From Catenulispora sp. EB89 (GTDB lineage: Bacteria > Actinomycetota > Actinomycetes > Streptomycetales > Catenulisporaceae), in contig NZ_JBGCCU010000028.1 in the NCBI RefSeq assembly GCF_041261445.1, positions 62,001 through 126,000 on the forward strand: a stretch of 64,000 nt of DNA, read 5' to 3'. This document shows positions 41,403 through 50,027 of the stretch, one piece after another. The notes under the pieces were generated by a model, which worked only from the letters and a program-made list of their open reading frames with translations, was not told the DNA's origin and ran no database searches. How positions within the stretch are numbered: position 1 is the stretch's first letter; every line of letters begins with the position of its first letter. The position numbers were made by a program, and so were the translations under genes.

Positions 41403-42772
41403 ACCCGCCGCGCCGCCACCCCCAGCCGCCGTCCCGCCTCCGCCAGCCGCCCCGGCGTCAGGCCGGCGTAGCCGAGCACCAGCCCGGGCGGCCCGGGCGC
41501 GAACCGCATCGGCGCCAGCGGCTGGACGCGCACGCCCTGCGCGTCCGCCGCGGCGGCGAGCGCGCCCTCGTCGCTCCGCGGCGGCAGGTCCACCAGCACG
41601 TGCAGGCCGGCCGCGACGCCGCGCACCTTCCACTCCGGCAGTTCCGCGGCCAGGGCGGTCACCAGCGCGTCGCGGCGGGTGCGGTAGCGGCGGCGGACGG
41701 TGCGCAGGTGGCGGTCGTAGGCGCCGGTGGCGATCAGGTGCGCCATCGCGAGGTGGTCCAGGACGGAGCCGCCGAGGTCGCTGTGCAGGCGGATGTCGCG
41801 GATCCGGTCCGCCAGGGGCTGCGGGGCGACGGCCCAGCCGAGGCGGAGCGCGGGGGCCAGGGACTTGCTCGTCGTCCCCAGGTACAGCACGCGGTCCGGG
41901 GCCATGCCCTGGAGGCAGCCGACCGGGTCGCGGTCGTAGCGGAACTCGGCGTCGTAGTCGTCCTCGATGACCAGGCCGTCGGCGGCGCGGGCCCAGGCGA
42001 TCAGCTCGGCGCGGCGGGCCGGGGCCAGGACCACTCCGGTCGGGTACTGGTGCGCCGGGCCCGCGAAGACGACGGTCGCGGACGTCCGCCGCAGCTCCGA
42101 GACCACCAGGCCCGCCTCGTCCACCGGCACCCCGACCAGGGTCATGCCCGAGGCGGCCAACAACCGGCGCGGGCGGTCCGCCGACGGGTCCTCGACCGCC
42201 AGCACCCGGTGTCCGAGCTCGTACAGGGCCTGCAGCCCGAGGGCGAGGCCCTGCGCCGAGCCGTTGATGGCGACCACGCGTTCGGGCGTGGCGTCCGCGG
42301 CACGCACCCGGCGCAGGTAGGCCGCGATCTCCTCGCGGAAGCGGAGCACGCCGCCGGGATCGCCGTAGCCGAGGCCGGTGTGCGGCAGGTCGCTGAGCAC
42401 CCGGCGCTGCGCCCCGACCCACGCCGTGCGGGGGAACGCCCCGAGGTCCGGCCGACCCGGCGTCAGGTCGAACTCCGGCTCCGTTTCGGCCGTGTCCTGC
42501 GGCGCCGCGGCCCGCTCCCCCACCGCGTGCCCGGCCGCCACCCACGTCCCGGCGCCGGTGCGGCTGAGCAGGTACCCCTCCGCGACCAGCTGCTGGTACG
42601 CCTCGACCACCAGCCCGCGCGACAGCCGCAGCTCCGCCGCGAGCTGCCGGCTCGGCGGCAGGACGGTGCCGCCGGCGATGCGGCCCGCGCGGATGCCGTC
42701 GCGCAGGCCGACGACCAGCTGCTCGACCAGGCGGCCGGCGGTGCGGTCGACGGTCACCAGGATCTCGGCCAC
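41399..42772 (-). CDS. MocR/PdxR-type regulator (GntR HTH fused to aminotransferase)
   Basis: 457 aa. The N-terminal GntR winged helix (LVEQLVVGLRDGIRAGRIAGGTVLPPSRQLAAELRLSRGLVVEAYQQLVAEGYL, in parts) is followed by a fold-type I aminotransferase domain. PLP contacts are visible: VIEDDYDAEFRYD, the Schiff-base lysine in GTTSKSLAPALRLGW, and AGLHVLVDL. Such proteins use PLP as a ligand to regulate B6, GABA or transport genes. GTG 42772 starts just past a GATTGGTCC box. Divergent from an EamA transporter, its likely target. Confidence 0.92.
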   Translation of the reverse strand: MAEILVTVDRTAGRLVEQLVVGLRDGIRAGRIAGGTVLPPSRQLAAELRLSRGLVVEAYQQLVAEGYLLSRTGAGTWVAAGHAVGERAAAPQDTAETEPEFDLTPGRPDLGAFPRTAWVGAQRRVLSDLPHTGLGYGDPGGVLRFREEIAAYLRRVRAADATPERVVAINGSAQGLALGLQALYELGHRVLAVEDPSADRPRRLLAASGMTLVGVPVDEAGLVVSELRRTSATVVFAGPAHQYPTGVVLAPARRAELIAWARAADGLVIEDDYDAEFRYDRDPVGCLQGMAPDRVLYLGTTSKSLAPALRLGWAVAPQPLADRIRDIRLHSDLGGSVLDHLAMAHLIATGAYDRHLRTVRRRYRTRRDALVTALAAELPEWKVRGVAAGLHVLVDLPPRSDEGALAAAADAQGVRVQPLAPMRFAPGPPGLVLGYAGLTPGRLAEAGRRLGVAARRV

Positions 42773-42773
42773 C

Positions 42774-42825
42774 GGATTGGTCCCCTTTCCGCGCCGCTGA
42801 TTGGTTCTTACTCGCGGACCAATCC
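42774..42825. promoter_or_regulatory. MocR-type ATTGGT operator cluster
   Basis: Two direct ATTGGT copies (42776-42781, 42800-42805) and one inverted ACCAAT (42818-42823), the two-direct-plus-one-inverted layout known for MocR regulators, fill the 70-bp gap between the divergent genes. Confidence 0.75.
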
Positions 42826-42842
42826 GATCCTAGCCTCGCAGC

Positions 42843-43802
42843 ATGTCCACGATCACAGGCGAGGCGGGCGCGGGGAGCGGGGCCGGCGCCCAAGCCCAAA
42901 CCCAAGCTCCGACCCCAGCGCAACGCCCGCGCCCCGCCACCCGCCACGTCCTCCAGGGCGCCCTGGCCATGTCAGTCCTCGGAGCCTCCACCGCGGTCAG
43001 CGCCCACCTCACCCGCTACCCGGTCCTCGGCGGCCAGGCCCTGCGCTACACCCTCGCCGCCGCGGTCTTCGCCGTCATCGTCCGCCGCAGCGGCCTGCCC
43101 CGGATCCGGCCGACCGCCCGCGAATGGCTCCAGCTGAGCCTGCTGTCGGCCACCGGCCTGGTCCTGTTCAACGTCTTCGTGCTCGCCGCGCTCCGGCACA
43201 CCGACGCCGCCACCCTCGGCAGCGTCGTGGCCTGCTCGCCGCTGGTGCTGGCCATCGCCGGGCCGCTGGTCGCCAAGGCCGGCCACGGCCACCGGCTGCG
43301 CACGGGCCCGGCGATCGGCGCGGCCGGGCTGGTGGTCGCCGGGAGCGCGATGGTCCAGGGCTTCGGGCCGGGCAGCGCGGCCGGGATCGTGTTCGCCGTC
43401 CTGACGCTGGCCTGCGAGGCGCTGTTCTCACTGCTCGCGGTGCCGCTGCTGCCGAAGTTCGGCGAGCTGCGGGTCTCGGCCTACGTCACGGTCATCGCCG
43501 TCCCCACGCTGCTGGTCGCGGGCCTGGCCACGGACGGCACCGCGATGCTGCGGATGCCCACGCTCGCCGAGACCGCCGCGCTGCTGTACCTCGCGCTGCC
43601 GCTGACCGTCGGCGCGTTCCTGCTCTGGTACCGCTCGCTGAACGGCCTCGGGCCGCAGCGCGCGGGCCTGCTGATCGGCACGGTGCCGGTCGCGGCCTGC
43701 GCCGCCAGCGCCGCGCTCGGCGTCGGGACGCCGGGGATCGCGCAGCTGGCGGGGGTGGCGGTGGTGGTGGCGGGGATCGTCGTCGGATTGGCGAAGAGTT
43801 GA
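42843..43802 (+). CDS. EamA/DMT family transporter, probable MocR target
   Basis: 319 aa. An Ala/Gln/Pro-rich cytoplasmic start of about 30 residues precedes ten membrane helices in two EamA repeats (LQGALAMSVLGASTAVSAHL; NVFVLAALRHTDAATLGSVVACSPLVLAI; second repeat GIVFAVLTLACEALFSLLAVPLL; LPLTVGAFLLWYRSLNGLGPQRAGLLIGTVPV). Substrate unknown; the MocR neighbour suggests an amine, amino acid or vitamin B6-related compound. Confidence 0.9.
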   Translation: MSTITGEAGAGSGAGAQAQTQAPTPAQRPRPATRHVLQGALAMSVLGASTAVSAHLTRYPVLGGQALRYTLAAAVFAVIVRRSGLPRIRPTAREWLQLSLLSATGLVLFNVFVLAALRHTDAATLGSVVACSPLVLAIAGPLVAKAGHGHRLRTGPAIGAAGLVVAGSAMVQGFGPGSAAGIVFAVLTLACEALFSLLAVPLLPKFGELRVSAYVTVIAVPTLLVAGLATDGTAMLRMPTLAETAALLYLALPLTVGAFLLWYRSLNGLGPQRAGLLIGTVPVAACAASAALGVGTPGIAQLAGVAVVVAGIVVGLAKS

Positions 43803-43892
43803 TCCGGACCGAGGATTAGGCTCGGGGTGAAGGCCTGGCGCTGAGTGCGACCTGCCTCCAGCACGCTGAGGGACGTCGGGTACCGTCAGCCT

Positions 43893-44783
43893 GTGTCTCG
43901 GTACCGTTTCGTCTTCTCCTGGCGCTGGATCCGCCTGCATGTCCTGATCTGGCTGGTCCTCATCCCCTCGTTCATCGGCCTGGGGATGTGGCAGCGGAGC
44001 CGCTACCACGAGCGCACCGCGGAGAACGCCGTCATCAGGACCGCGATGAACGCCCCGCCGGTGCCGATCGAGGACGCCGACGCCGTGGGCGCCGCGGTGC
44101 CGCAGAAGGCCCGCTGGAAGCAGCTCACGCTGGTCGGGACCTTCGACACCGCGCACCAGTTCCTGGCCCGCAACCACCAGGAGAACGGCAACCCGGGGTT
44201 CTACGTGATCACCCCGATGACGCTCGCGGACGGCACGTCCGTCCTGGTCAACCGGGGCTGGATCCCGACCGTCGACTCCGACGAGCAGCAGTCGCCCGCG
44301 ATCCCGGCGCCGCCGGCCGGCACGGTCACCGTCACCGGCCGCCTGCAGCAGTCCGAGACCAAGGGCAACACCGGCATCCGGGACGTCACCTCGGGCCTGC
44401 CGGCCGGGCAGATCAGCCTGATCAACACCGGCGCGCTGGCCGCCAAGACCGGGCTCCAGCTGCGCGGCGGGTACGCCGAGGTGATCACCTCGAAGCCGGC
44501 GGACTCCGCGGCGAACTCCTCCGGGGTGCAGATCACGCCGGTGGACGCGCCGTCGCTGGACGAGGGCCCGTACTTGTCGTACTGGTTCCAGTGGTGGCTG
44601 TTCTGCGTGATCGCGGCCGGCGGCTGGGTGACCATCATCCGGCGCGAGGCCCAGCACCGGGACCGGGAGGCCGCCGAGGCGGCTGAAGAGGACGAAGAGA
44701 ACGAAGAAGAAGACAGCGAAGAAGACGAAGAGGCGGAAGGCGCCGAAACGCCCGCCGCCCCCGCTACCGCGCCAGCGCCCTGA
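43893..44783 (+). CDS. SURF1 family cytochrome oxidase assembly protein
   Basis: About 296 aa. N-terminal helix WIRLHVLIWLVLIPSFIGLGMWQRSRYHER, periplasmic domain with VPQKARWKQLTLVGTFDTAHQFLARN and GTSVLVNRGWIPTVDSDEQ, and C-terminal helix YLSYWFQWWLFCVIAAGGWVTII. These are the SURF1 hallmarks (WQ near helix 1; VNRGW; helix 2 after YW-QW). SURF1 delivers heme a to cytochrome aa3 oxidase. The last 45 residues are an unusually acidic Glu/Asp run. GTG 43893 (SRYRFVFSWRW) is preferred over GTG 43845. Confidence 0.93.
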   Translation: MSRYRFVFSWRWIRLHVLIWLVLIPSFIGLGMWQRSRYHERTAENAVIRTAMNAPPVPIEDADAVGAAVPQKARWKQLTLVGTFDTAHQFLARNHQENGNPGFYVITPMTLADGTSVLVNRGWIPTVDSDEQQSPAIPAPPAGTVTVTGRLQQSETKGNTGIRDVTSGLPAGQISLINTGALAAKTGLQLRGGYAEVITSKPADSAANSSGVQITPVDAPSLDEGPYLSYWFQWWLFCVIAAGGWVTIIRREAQHRDREAAEAAEEDEENEEEDSEEDEEAEGAETPAAPATAPAP

Positions 44784-45735
44784 GCACGTCCGCCAGTTCC
44801 TGCGTCGGCTCGAACCGGATGCCGTCCTCGGCGCGGCGTGAGCCCTGCCGGTACAGCACCCCGTCCCGCCACCAGAACAGCTGGTCGCTCACCGGGCCCG
44901 GCCCGGTCTCGTACTGCCGCCGCGCCAGGCGCAGCATGCCCTCGGCGGCGGGCACGGCCTCCGGGCCGCGCACCGGGTGCGCCGCGAACAGTCCGCGGTT
45001 AGGTATCACCACCAGTGCGCCGTTGCTGTCGACGGACACGTAGTCGGGCAGCCAGAAGGAGTGTGTCGGGGCGTAGCCGGAGCCGCCGCGCACCACCGTG
45101 ATGCTGACGCCCTCCGCCTCCAGCAGCCGGGTCTCCAGCAGGCCCTCGCGGCGCACGTTCTCCCGCGCGGTCCGGTAGGCCTCCCGCGCGGTCACCTTCC
45201 AGCGCGCCAGGTCCCCGTACGCGACCGGGCCCTCCTCGGGCCGGTACCAGCGCACGCCGGCGCCCAGCGGGTCGCGCAGCGGCGAGGGCGGCACCAGTTC
45301 CAGGACCTCCACCAGGCCGTCGGCGCAGAACCGGTGCTCTATCCCGGCCAGCGCCGCGGAGTCGGCGTCGTCGCCGCCGAACAGGCGGGCCCGGATCCGG
45401 CCGCGGACCGAGGCCCACTCCGAGTCGTGGTCGCCGGTGAGGGACACCGAACTGGCGTAGAACCCTGAGGGGTCCACGCGGGTCAGCACCAGTTCCTCGA
45501 CCATCTCCGGCCAGTCGGCCTTCTCGGCCACCTCCATCCGGCGCTTGAGGGCGGCCAGCGGCCAGCGGCCGCGGTGCGGGCCGTAGACCTCGATCAGCCC
45601 CTCCTCCACGATCGACCACGCGCAGCCGCGACGGCGCAGCTCCACGTCGAGCAGGCCGACCATCGCCACCGCTACCGGGTCCCCTTCCGGCCAGCTCCTG
45701 CGAGCCTCGGCGGCGTGGCGTCCGTTCGTTCCCAC
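44764..45735 (-). CDS. Conserved protein, weakly DUF1444/YtpQ-like C terminus
   Basis: 323 aa, soluble. The middle and C-terminal parts (GPVAYGDLARWKVTAREAYRTARENVRRE; SFWLPDYVSVDSNGALVVIPNRGLFAAHP) resemble the DUF1444/YtpQ pattern of a W-x-V helix, A-x-x-N-hydrophobic helix and IPNRD-type strand. The N-terminal half has no recognised domain. GTG 45735 has a GGGG-rich ribosome site. It overlaps the 3' end of the SURF1 gene on the opposite strand by 20 bp. Function unknown. Confidence 0.7.
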   Translation of the reverse strand: MGTNGRHAAEARRSWPEGDPVAVAMVGLLDVELRRRGCAWSIVEEGLIEVYGPHRGRWPLAALKRRMEVAEKADWPEMVEELVLTRVDPSGFYASSVSLTGDHDSEWASVRGRIRARLFGGDDADSAALAGIEHRFCADGLVEVLELVPPSPLRDPLGAGVRWYRPEEGPVAYGDLARWKVTAREAYRTARENVRREGLLETRLLEAEGVSITVVRGGSGYAPTHSFWLPDYVSVDSNGALVVIPNRGLFAAHPVRGPEAVPAAEGMLRLARRQYETGPGPVSDQLFWWRDGVLYRQGSRRAEDGIRFEPTQELADVLRALAR

Positions 45736-46180
45736 CTGCGGATCCCCCCAAGAGAGAGTCGTCGTACCGGATTGCGAAGCAGCCCCCGGCTACCCGCGAT
45801 CGCTCCCCGCACTCAATATTTTGACGAAAGCCCGGCCTCTTCGGTTGCCGAACCGTACCGATCTAGTCCCCACCTAGTCCTTTCGGCGTATAAGCGCCAG
45901 GTATCCCTTCAGGGTCTCTCATCGAGTGGACCATCGGACAGGGTAACGCCACGGGGCGCTTCCGCCTGCCTCCAATGGGTGACAAGCGACCCGAAAGCGT
46001 GACGTCTGCTGTTTCGACCGCGTTGGGCGATACGTGCCCCACAACGCGCCGCGCACTGAACCGCCGGATGTCCACAGCGCGGTGCTCCTGGGGGTTCCGG
46101 CCCCACGCCGCGACCCCGCCACCGCGCCCGGCGGCGCCAACACCCTGACACGCCTGCGCCGCACCGCCCCCACGGACCCG
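45736..46180. other. Intergenic stretch without a supported gene
   Basis: Locally AT-richer around 45810-45900. A plus-strand frame from 46034 runs into the transposase remnant, but its first 49 residues have no recognisable features. No repeats or terminal inverted repeats were recognised here. Confidence 0.5.
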
Positions 46181-46609
46181 ATGGTCACCGACCGAGCCTG
46201 GGAGCGCATCAGCGCCCTGCTCCCCGAGCGCCCCCGCCGCCGCCGCAACCCGGGCCGCAAACCCCTGGACGACCGCGCGGTACTGAACGGCATCCTGGTG
46301 GTCCTGGGCCGCCGCATCGGCTTCGAGAAGCTGCCCCAGGAACTGGAGTACGGCAGCGGCATGACCTGCTGGCGCCGCCTCCGCGACTGGCAGCGAGCCG
46401 GCATCTGGACGGACATCGCCCAGGTCCTGCGCGAAGAGATCCCCGAAGCACGCCGCATCGACTTCGACCGGGTGATCACCAACGGCGAACCCGGCGCCGC
46501 AGCCGGCGAGACCCGGGTCGCCCGCCGGCCGCGCTCCACAACGCTGATCCGGCAGCCTTCACCGGTGGCGATGGAATTCGGGTTCACGGCCTTGAGGAAA
46601 AGCCGGTAG
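46181..46609 (+). pseudogene. Truncated IS5-family transposase remnant (DUF4096 N-terminal domain)
   Basis: ISALLPERPRRRRNPGRKPLDDRAVLNGILVVLGRRIGFEKLPQELEYGSGMTCWRRLRDWQRAGIW, in parts, is the N-terminal DUF4096 domain of IS5-type transposases. The reading then reaches IDFDRVITNGEP, where the DDE catalytic domain normally starts, and turns into unrelated sequence up to the stop. The whole catalytic C-terminal half is missing, and no terminal inverted repeats were found. The open frame may start further upstream (46034). It is either a decaying insertion sequence or a retained DNA-binding domain. Confidence 0.75.
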
Positions 46610-46944
46610 AGCTGAGGTTGCTTCGGGCGGGCCGGCCTCCGGCGGCGAGGCCGGGCTGGCGCGCGGGCGGCCGGGCTGGCTTCGGGCGCGCAAGCTGATC
46701 TCGGGCGGGCGAGCCGGTCTGGGGCGAGCAAGCTGGCCCAGGTGCCGGGCCGGTCTCGGGCGGGCGGCTTGGCTTCGCGCGGGTGGCCGGTGTGTCGGCG
46801 GCGCCCGGTATACCTGGATAAGGGGCGAAAATGCCCTAACAAAATGCCGAGCGCCACCATCGCCACGCTGAAGTCCGGCGGTCAAGCCGCCACCACCGCG
46901 CCGAGCCGCGCCGAAAGCCGCCCGCCTGGCCGCCGCCCCCGCCA
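46610..46944. other. Degenerate GC-rich repeat region downstream of the IS remnant
   Basis: No gene is supported. From about 46625 to 46790 imperfect copies of a roughly 25-bp CGGGCGGGC-plus-AGCTGG motif recur, mixed with GGCCGGGCTGG boxes. An AT-richer patch follows near 46815-46850. Confidence 0.5.
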
Positions 46945-48903
46945 TCACCCCGCAGCCGCAGCGACCTCCGGCGCAGCCTCAGCACCGGCGCCGGCCTCGG
47001 CCTCCCCGCCCCGCATGCCCTCCTGCCCCTGGAACTGCACCCGGTACAACTCCGCATACAACCCATCCGCGGCCAGCAGCTCCTCATGCCGCCCCTGCTC
47101 CACGATCCGGCCGCCGTCCACCACCAGAATCTGGTCGGCGTCGCGCACCGTCGACAGCCGGTGCGCGATCACCAGCGACGTCCGCCCGCGCAGGGCCCGC
47201 GCCAGTGCGCGCTGTACCGCCGCCTCGTTCTCGCTGTCCAGGTGGGCGGTGGCCTCGTCGAGTACGACGACGCTCGGGGCCTTCAGCAGCAGGCGGGCGA
47301 TGGCCAGCCGCTGCTTCTCGCCGCCCGACAGGCGGTAGCCGCGGTCGCCGACCACGGTGTCCAGGCCGTCGGGCAGGCTGTGGACCAGGTCCAGGATCTG
47401 GGCGTCGCGCAGCGCGTCGGTCAGTTCCTCGTCGGTGGCCGTGGGGCGGGCGTAGAGGAGGTTGGCGCGGATCGTGGTGTGGAACATGTGCGCGTCCTGC
47501 GTCACCGTGCCGACCGTGGCGTGCAGCGACTCCAGGGTGACGTCGCGGATGTCCGCGCCGCCGATGCGGACCGCGCCCGACTGCGGGTCGTAGAGGCGGT
47601 TCGCCAGGGAGGTGATCGTGGTCTTGCCGGCGCCGCTCGGGCCGACCAGCGCCACCATCTCCCCCGCCGCCGCGGTGAAGGTCACGCCGGCCAGCACCTG
47701 CGCCGACGGTGCCTGGTCCAGGCGGGCCACCGACTCCAGGGAGGCCAGGGAGACCTCCTCGGCGGTCGGGTAGCGGAAGGCGACGTCGTCGAACTCGACC
47801 GCGACCGGCCCGGTCGGCAGCACGCCGGCGTCCGGCTTCTCCCTGATCATCGGCTCCAGGTCCAGGACCTCGAAGACCCGGTCGAAGGACACCAGCGTCG
47901 ACATCACCGTGATGCGGACGTTGGTCAGCGCGGTCAGCGGCCCGTACAGCCGGCCGAGCAGCGCGGCCAGGGCGATCAGCGTGCCCAGCGTGATGGAGTG
48001 GCTGATCGCCAGCCGGCCGCCGATCAGGTAGGTCAGCGCGGTGGCCAGCGCCGCCACCAGGGTCAGCGCCGTGGTGAAGAACGCGCCGGTCAGCGCGATG
48101 CTGATGCCCGCGTTCCGCACCCCGTCGGCCTTCTCGGCGAACTCCGCGTCCTCCTCGGCGGGCCGGCCGAACAGCTTGGCCAGCAGCGCGCCGGAGACGT
48201 TGAAGCGCTCCGTCATCATCGCCGACATGTCCGCGTTCAGCTGCATCTGCCGCCGGACCTGGCCCTGCATCCGCTTGCCGACGCGGCGGGCCGGGATCAG
48301 GAACACCGGCAGCAGCGCCAGCGACAGCACGGTGATCTGCCACGACAGGTAGAACATGGTCCCGGCGACCAGGACCAGGCTGATGACGTTCGACAGCACG
48401 CTGGACAGCACCGACGTGAAAGCCTGCTGCGCGCCGATGACGTCGCTGTTCAGCCGGGAGATCAGCGCGCCGGTCTGGGTGCGCGTGAAGAACGCGATCG
48501 GCATGCGCTGGACGTGCGCGAACACCCGGGTCCGCAGGTCGTAGATCAGCCCCTCGCCGATCCGCGAGGACAGGAACCGGTTCACCAGCGACGCCATCGC
48601 GTCCCCCACCGCGACCACCGCGATGATCAGCGCCAGCTTCGTGACCACGGCCTTGTCGCCCTTGAGCACACCGCTGTCGACCAGCTTCTGCGCCAGCAGC
48701 GGCGGAAGCACCACCAGCACCGCGTCGATGATCGTGATCGCCAGGAAGACGCTGATCAGCACCCGGTAGGGCCGGGCGATCTTGAAGATCCGCCTGATGG
48801 TCCCCGGGGCGAGCTTGTGGTTCAGGATCTCTTTGTCGTTCCGGCCGCGGGCCCCGCGCATCATCATCATGCCCGGCGAGCCCATCCCACCACCCATCGA
48901 CAC
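46945..48903 (-). CDS. ABC exporter, fused membrane and ATPase domains
   Basis: 652-aa half-transporter. A Met/Gly-rich start precedes six membrane helices (about 45-345) of the type I exporter fold (VLISVFLAITIIDAVLVVLPPLLAQKLVDSG; RMPIAFFTRTQTGALISRLNSD). The ATPase domain follows with Walker A GPSGAGKTT, Q-loop VTQDAHMFH, signature LSGGEKQRLAIARLLL, Walker B VVLDEATAHLD and H-loop IAHRLSTV. It probably homodimerises to export a drug, lipid or peptide. GTG 48903 has GGGAG upstream. Divergent from a kinase-like gene. Confidence 0.93.
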   Translation of the reverse strand: MSMGGGMGSPGMMMMRGARGRNDKEILNHKLAPGTIRRIFKIARPYRVLISVFLAITIIDAVLVVLPPLLAQKLVDSGVLKGDKAVVTKLALIIAVVAVGDAMASLVNRFLSSRIGEGLIYDLRTRVFAHVQRMPIAFFTRTQTGALISRLNSDVIGAQQAFTSVLSSVLSNVISLVLVAGTMFYLSWQITVLSLALLPVFLIPARRVGKRMQGQVRRQMQLNADMSAMMTERFNVSGALLAKLFGRPAEEDAEFAEKADGVRNAGISIALTGAFFTTALTLVAALATALTYLIGGRLAISHSITLGTLIALAALLGRLYGPLTALTNVRITVMSTLVSFDRVFEVLDLEPMIREKPDAGVLPTGPVAVEFDDVAFRYPTAEEVSLASLESVARLDQAPSAQVLAGVTFTAAAGEMVALVGPSGAGKTTITSLANRLYDPQSGAVRIGGADIRDVTLESLHATVGTVTQDAHMFHTTIRANLLYARPTATDEELTDALRDAQILDLVHSLPDGLDTVVGDRGYRLSGGEKQRLAIARLLLKAPSVVVLDEATAHLDSENEAAVQRALARALRGRTSLVIAHRLSTVRDADQILVVDGGRIVEQGRHEELLAADGLYAELYRVQFQGQEGMRGGEAEAGAGAEAAPEVAAAAG

Positions 48904-48984
48904 GCGTGCAGCTCCCTAAAGTCGTGAATCCCCGTCAGAGATAAATGCCGTGAGGTCACACGGCCATTCCCATAGCCTTCAGCC

Positions 48985-50022
48985 ATGTTGAACCCTCCGG
49001 GCTCATTTTCTGAAGACGAGCTGCGTGCGCTGTTGGCGAACAGCTGGCAGGTGCAGGTCGCGGGCCTGCAGTACGTCCCGGTCGGGTTCGGGTCGCACCA
49101 CTGGTCGGTACGCGACACGGCCGGCCGGAGCTGGTTCGTGAACGTCGACGAACTCGCCGCGTTCCCCCTGGCCACCGACGATCCGCTGCGGAGCCTGCGC
49201 AACGCGCTGAGCGTGCCGCGCGCGCTGGTCGACCACGGCCACCGGATCACCCCCGCACCGGAGCGGACGGTCGACGGCGGCCTGCTCGCCGAACTCGGCT
49301 CGACGGTTTCGACGGTTTCGACGGGTTCGACGGGCTCGACCGGCTCGACCGGCTCCGCAAGCCCCGCAGGCTCCGCGGCCTCCCCCGGCTTCGCGGTGTC
49401 GCTCCACCCCCTCCTCGACGGCGAAAGCTTCGAATGGCAGCCCTGGGATCAGGCCGACCCCGCACTCGCCGCCGAAGCGCTGGCCGTCGTCACCGAACTC
49501 CACGCCGTCCCGGAAACGGCCTGGGGCACCGCCGAGGTCGAGACCTTCGCCATCCCGAAGCGCGCGGCCCTGGAAGCGCTGCTATCCGGACAGGCCCTCG
49601 ATCCGAGCCTGGGCCCCTTCGCCCGCAACGCCTCGAAGCTGATCGCCTGGCAGGCCCCGACCCTCTCCGCCCTGCTGGCCCACTACGACTGCGTCGCCGA
49701 GGCCGCCCGGGCCGAGCCGGACGGGTTCGTCCTCACCCACGGCGAGCCGCACCTCGGCAACTTCATGCGGGTCGGCGGCCGGCTGCTCCTGATCGACTGG
49801 GACAGCGCGCTGATCGGACCGCCGGAGCGCGACCTGTGGAACTTCGGCCTGGGCGACCCGCGGCTGCGCGAGCTCTACCAGCTGCGCTGGGACCTCGCCG
49901 AAACCGCCGTCGACCTGGCCCGGTTCGCCGTCCCGCACACCGGCGCGGCCAACGAGCGGGCCACCTGGAACGCCCTGGTGGACACCCTCGCCGCGCTGGA
50001 AACTACCGCCGCTAGGATCTAG
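48985..50022 (+). CDS. Aminoglycoside/spectinomycin phosphotransferase-like protein
   Basis: 345 aa with a kinase-like fold. The catalytic-loop motif reads HGEPHLGNF, with Glu where most APH enzymes have Asp (HGDxxxxN), then LLIDWDSALIGPPERDLW as the metal-binding segment. The N-terminal lobe has GSHHWSVRDTAGRSWFVNVD. Between lobes a Ser/Thr/Gly tract is encoded by 9-bp repeats (49299-49352). HGEPH occurs in APH(9)-like and macrolide-type relatives, so activity is possible but the substrate is unknown. Resistance function is not established. Confidence 0.82.
   Translation: MLNPPGSFSEDELRALLANSWQVQVAGLQYVPVGFGSHHWSVRDTAGRSWFVNVDELAAFPLATDDPLRSLRNALSVPRALVDHGHRITPAPERTVDGGLLAELGSTVSTVSTGSTGSTGSTGSASPAGSAASPGFAVSLHPLLDGESFEWQPWDQADPALAAEALAVVTELHAVPETAWGTAEVETFAIPKRAALEALLSGQALDPSLGPFARNASKLIAWQAPTLSALLAHYDCVAEAARAEPDGFVLTHGEPHLGNFMRVGGRLLLIDWDSALIGPPERDLWNFGLGDPRLRELYQLRWDLAETAVDLARFAVPHTGAANERATWNALVDTLAALETTAARI
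49299..49352 (+). repeat. In-frame 9-bp tandem repeat inside the kinase-like gene
   Basis: Six units of TCGACGGTT and variants (TCGACGGGT, TCGACGGGC, TCGACCGGC) encode the repeated Ser-Thr-Val/Gly tract. The repeat stays in frame. Confidence 0.85.
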
Positions 50023-50027
50023 CCACC

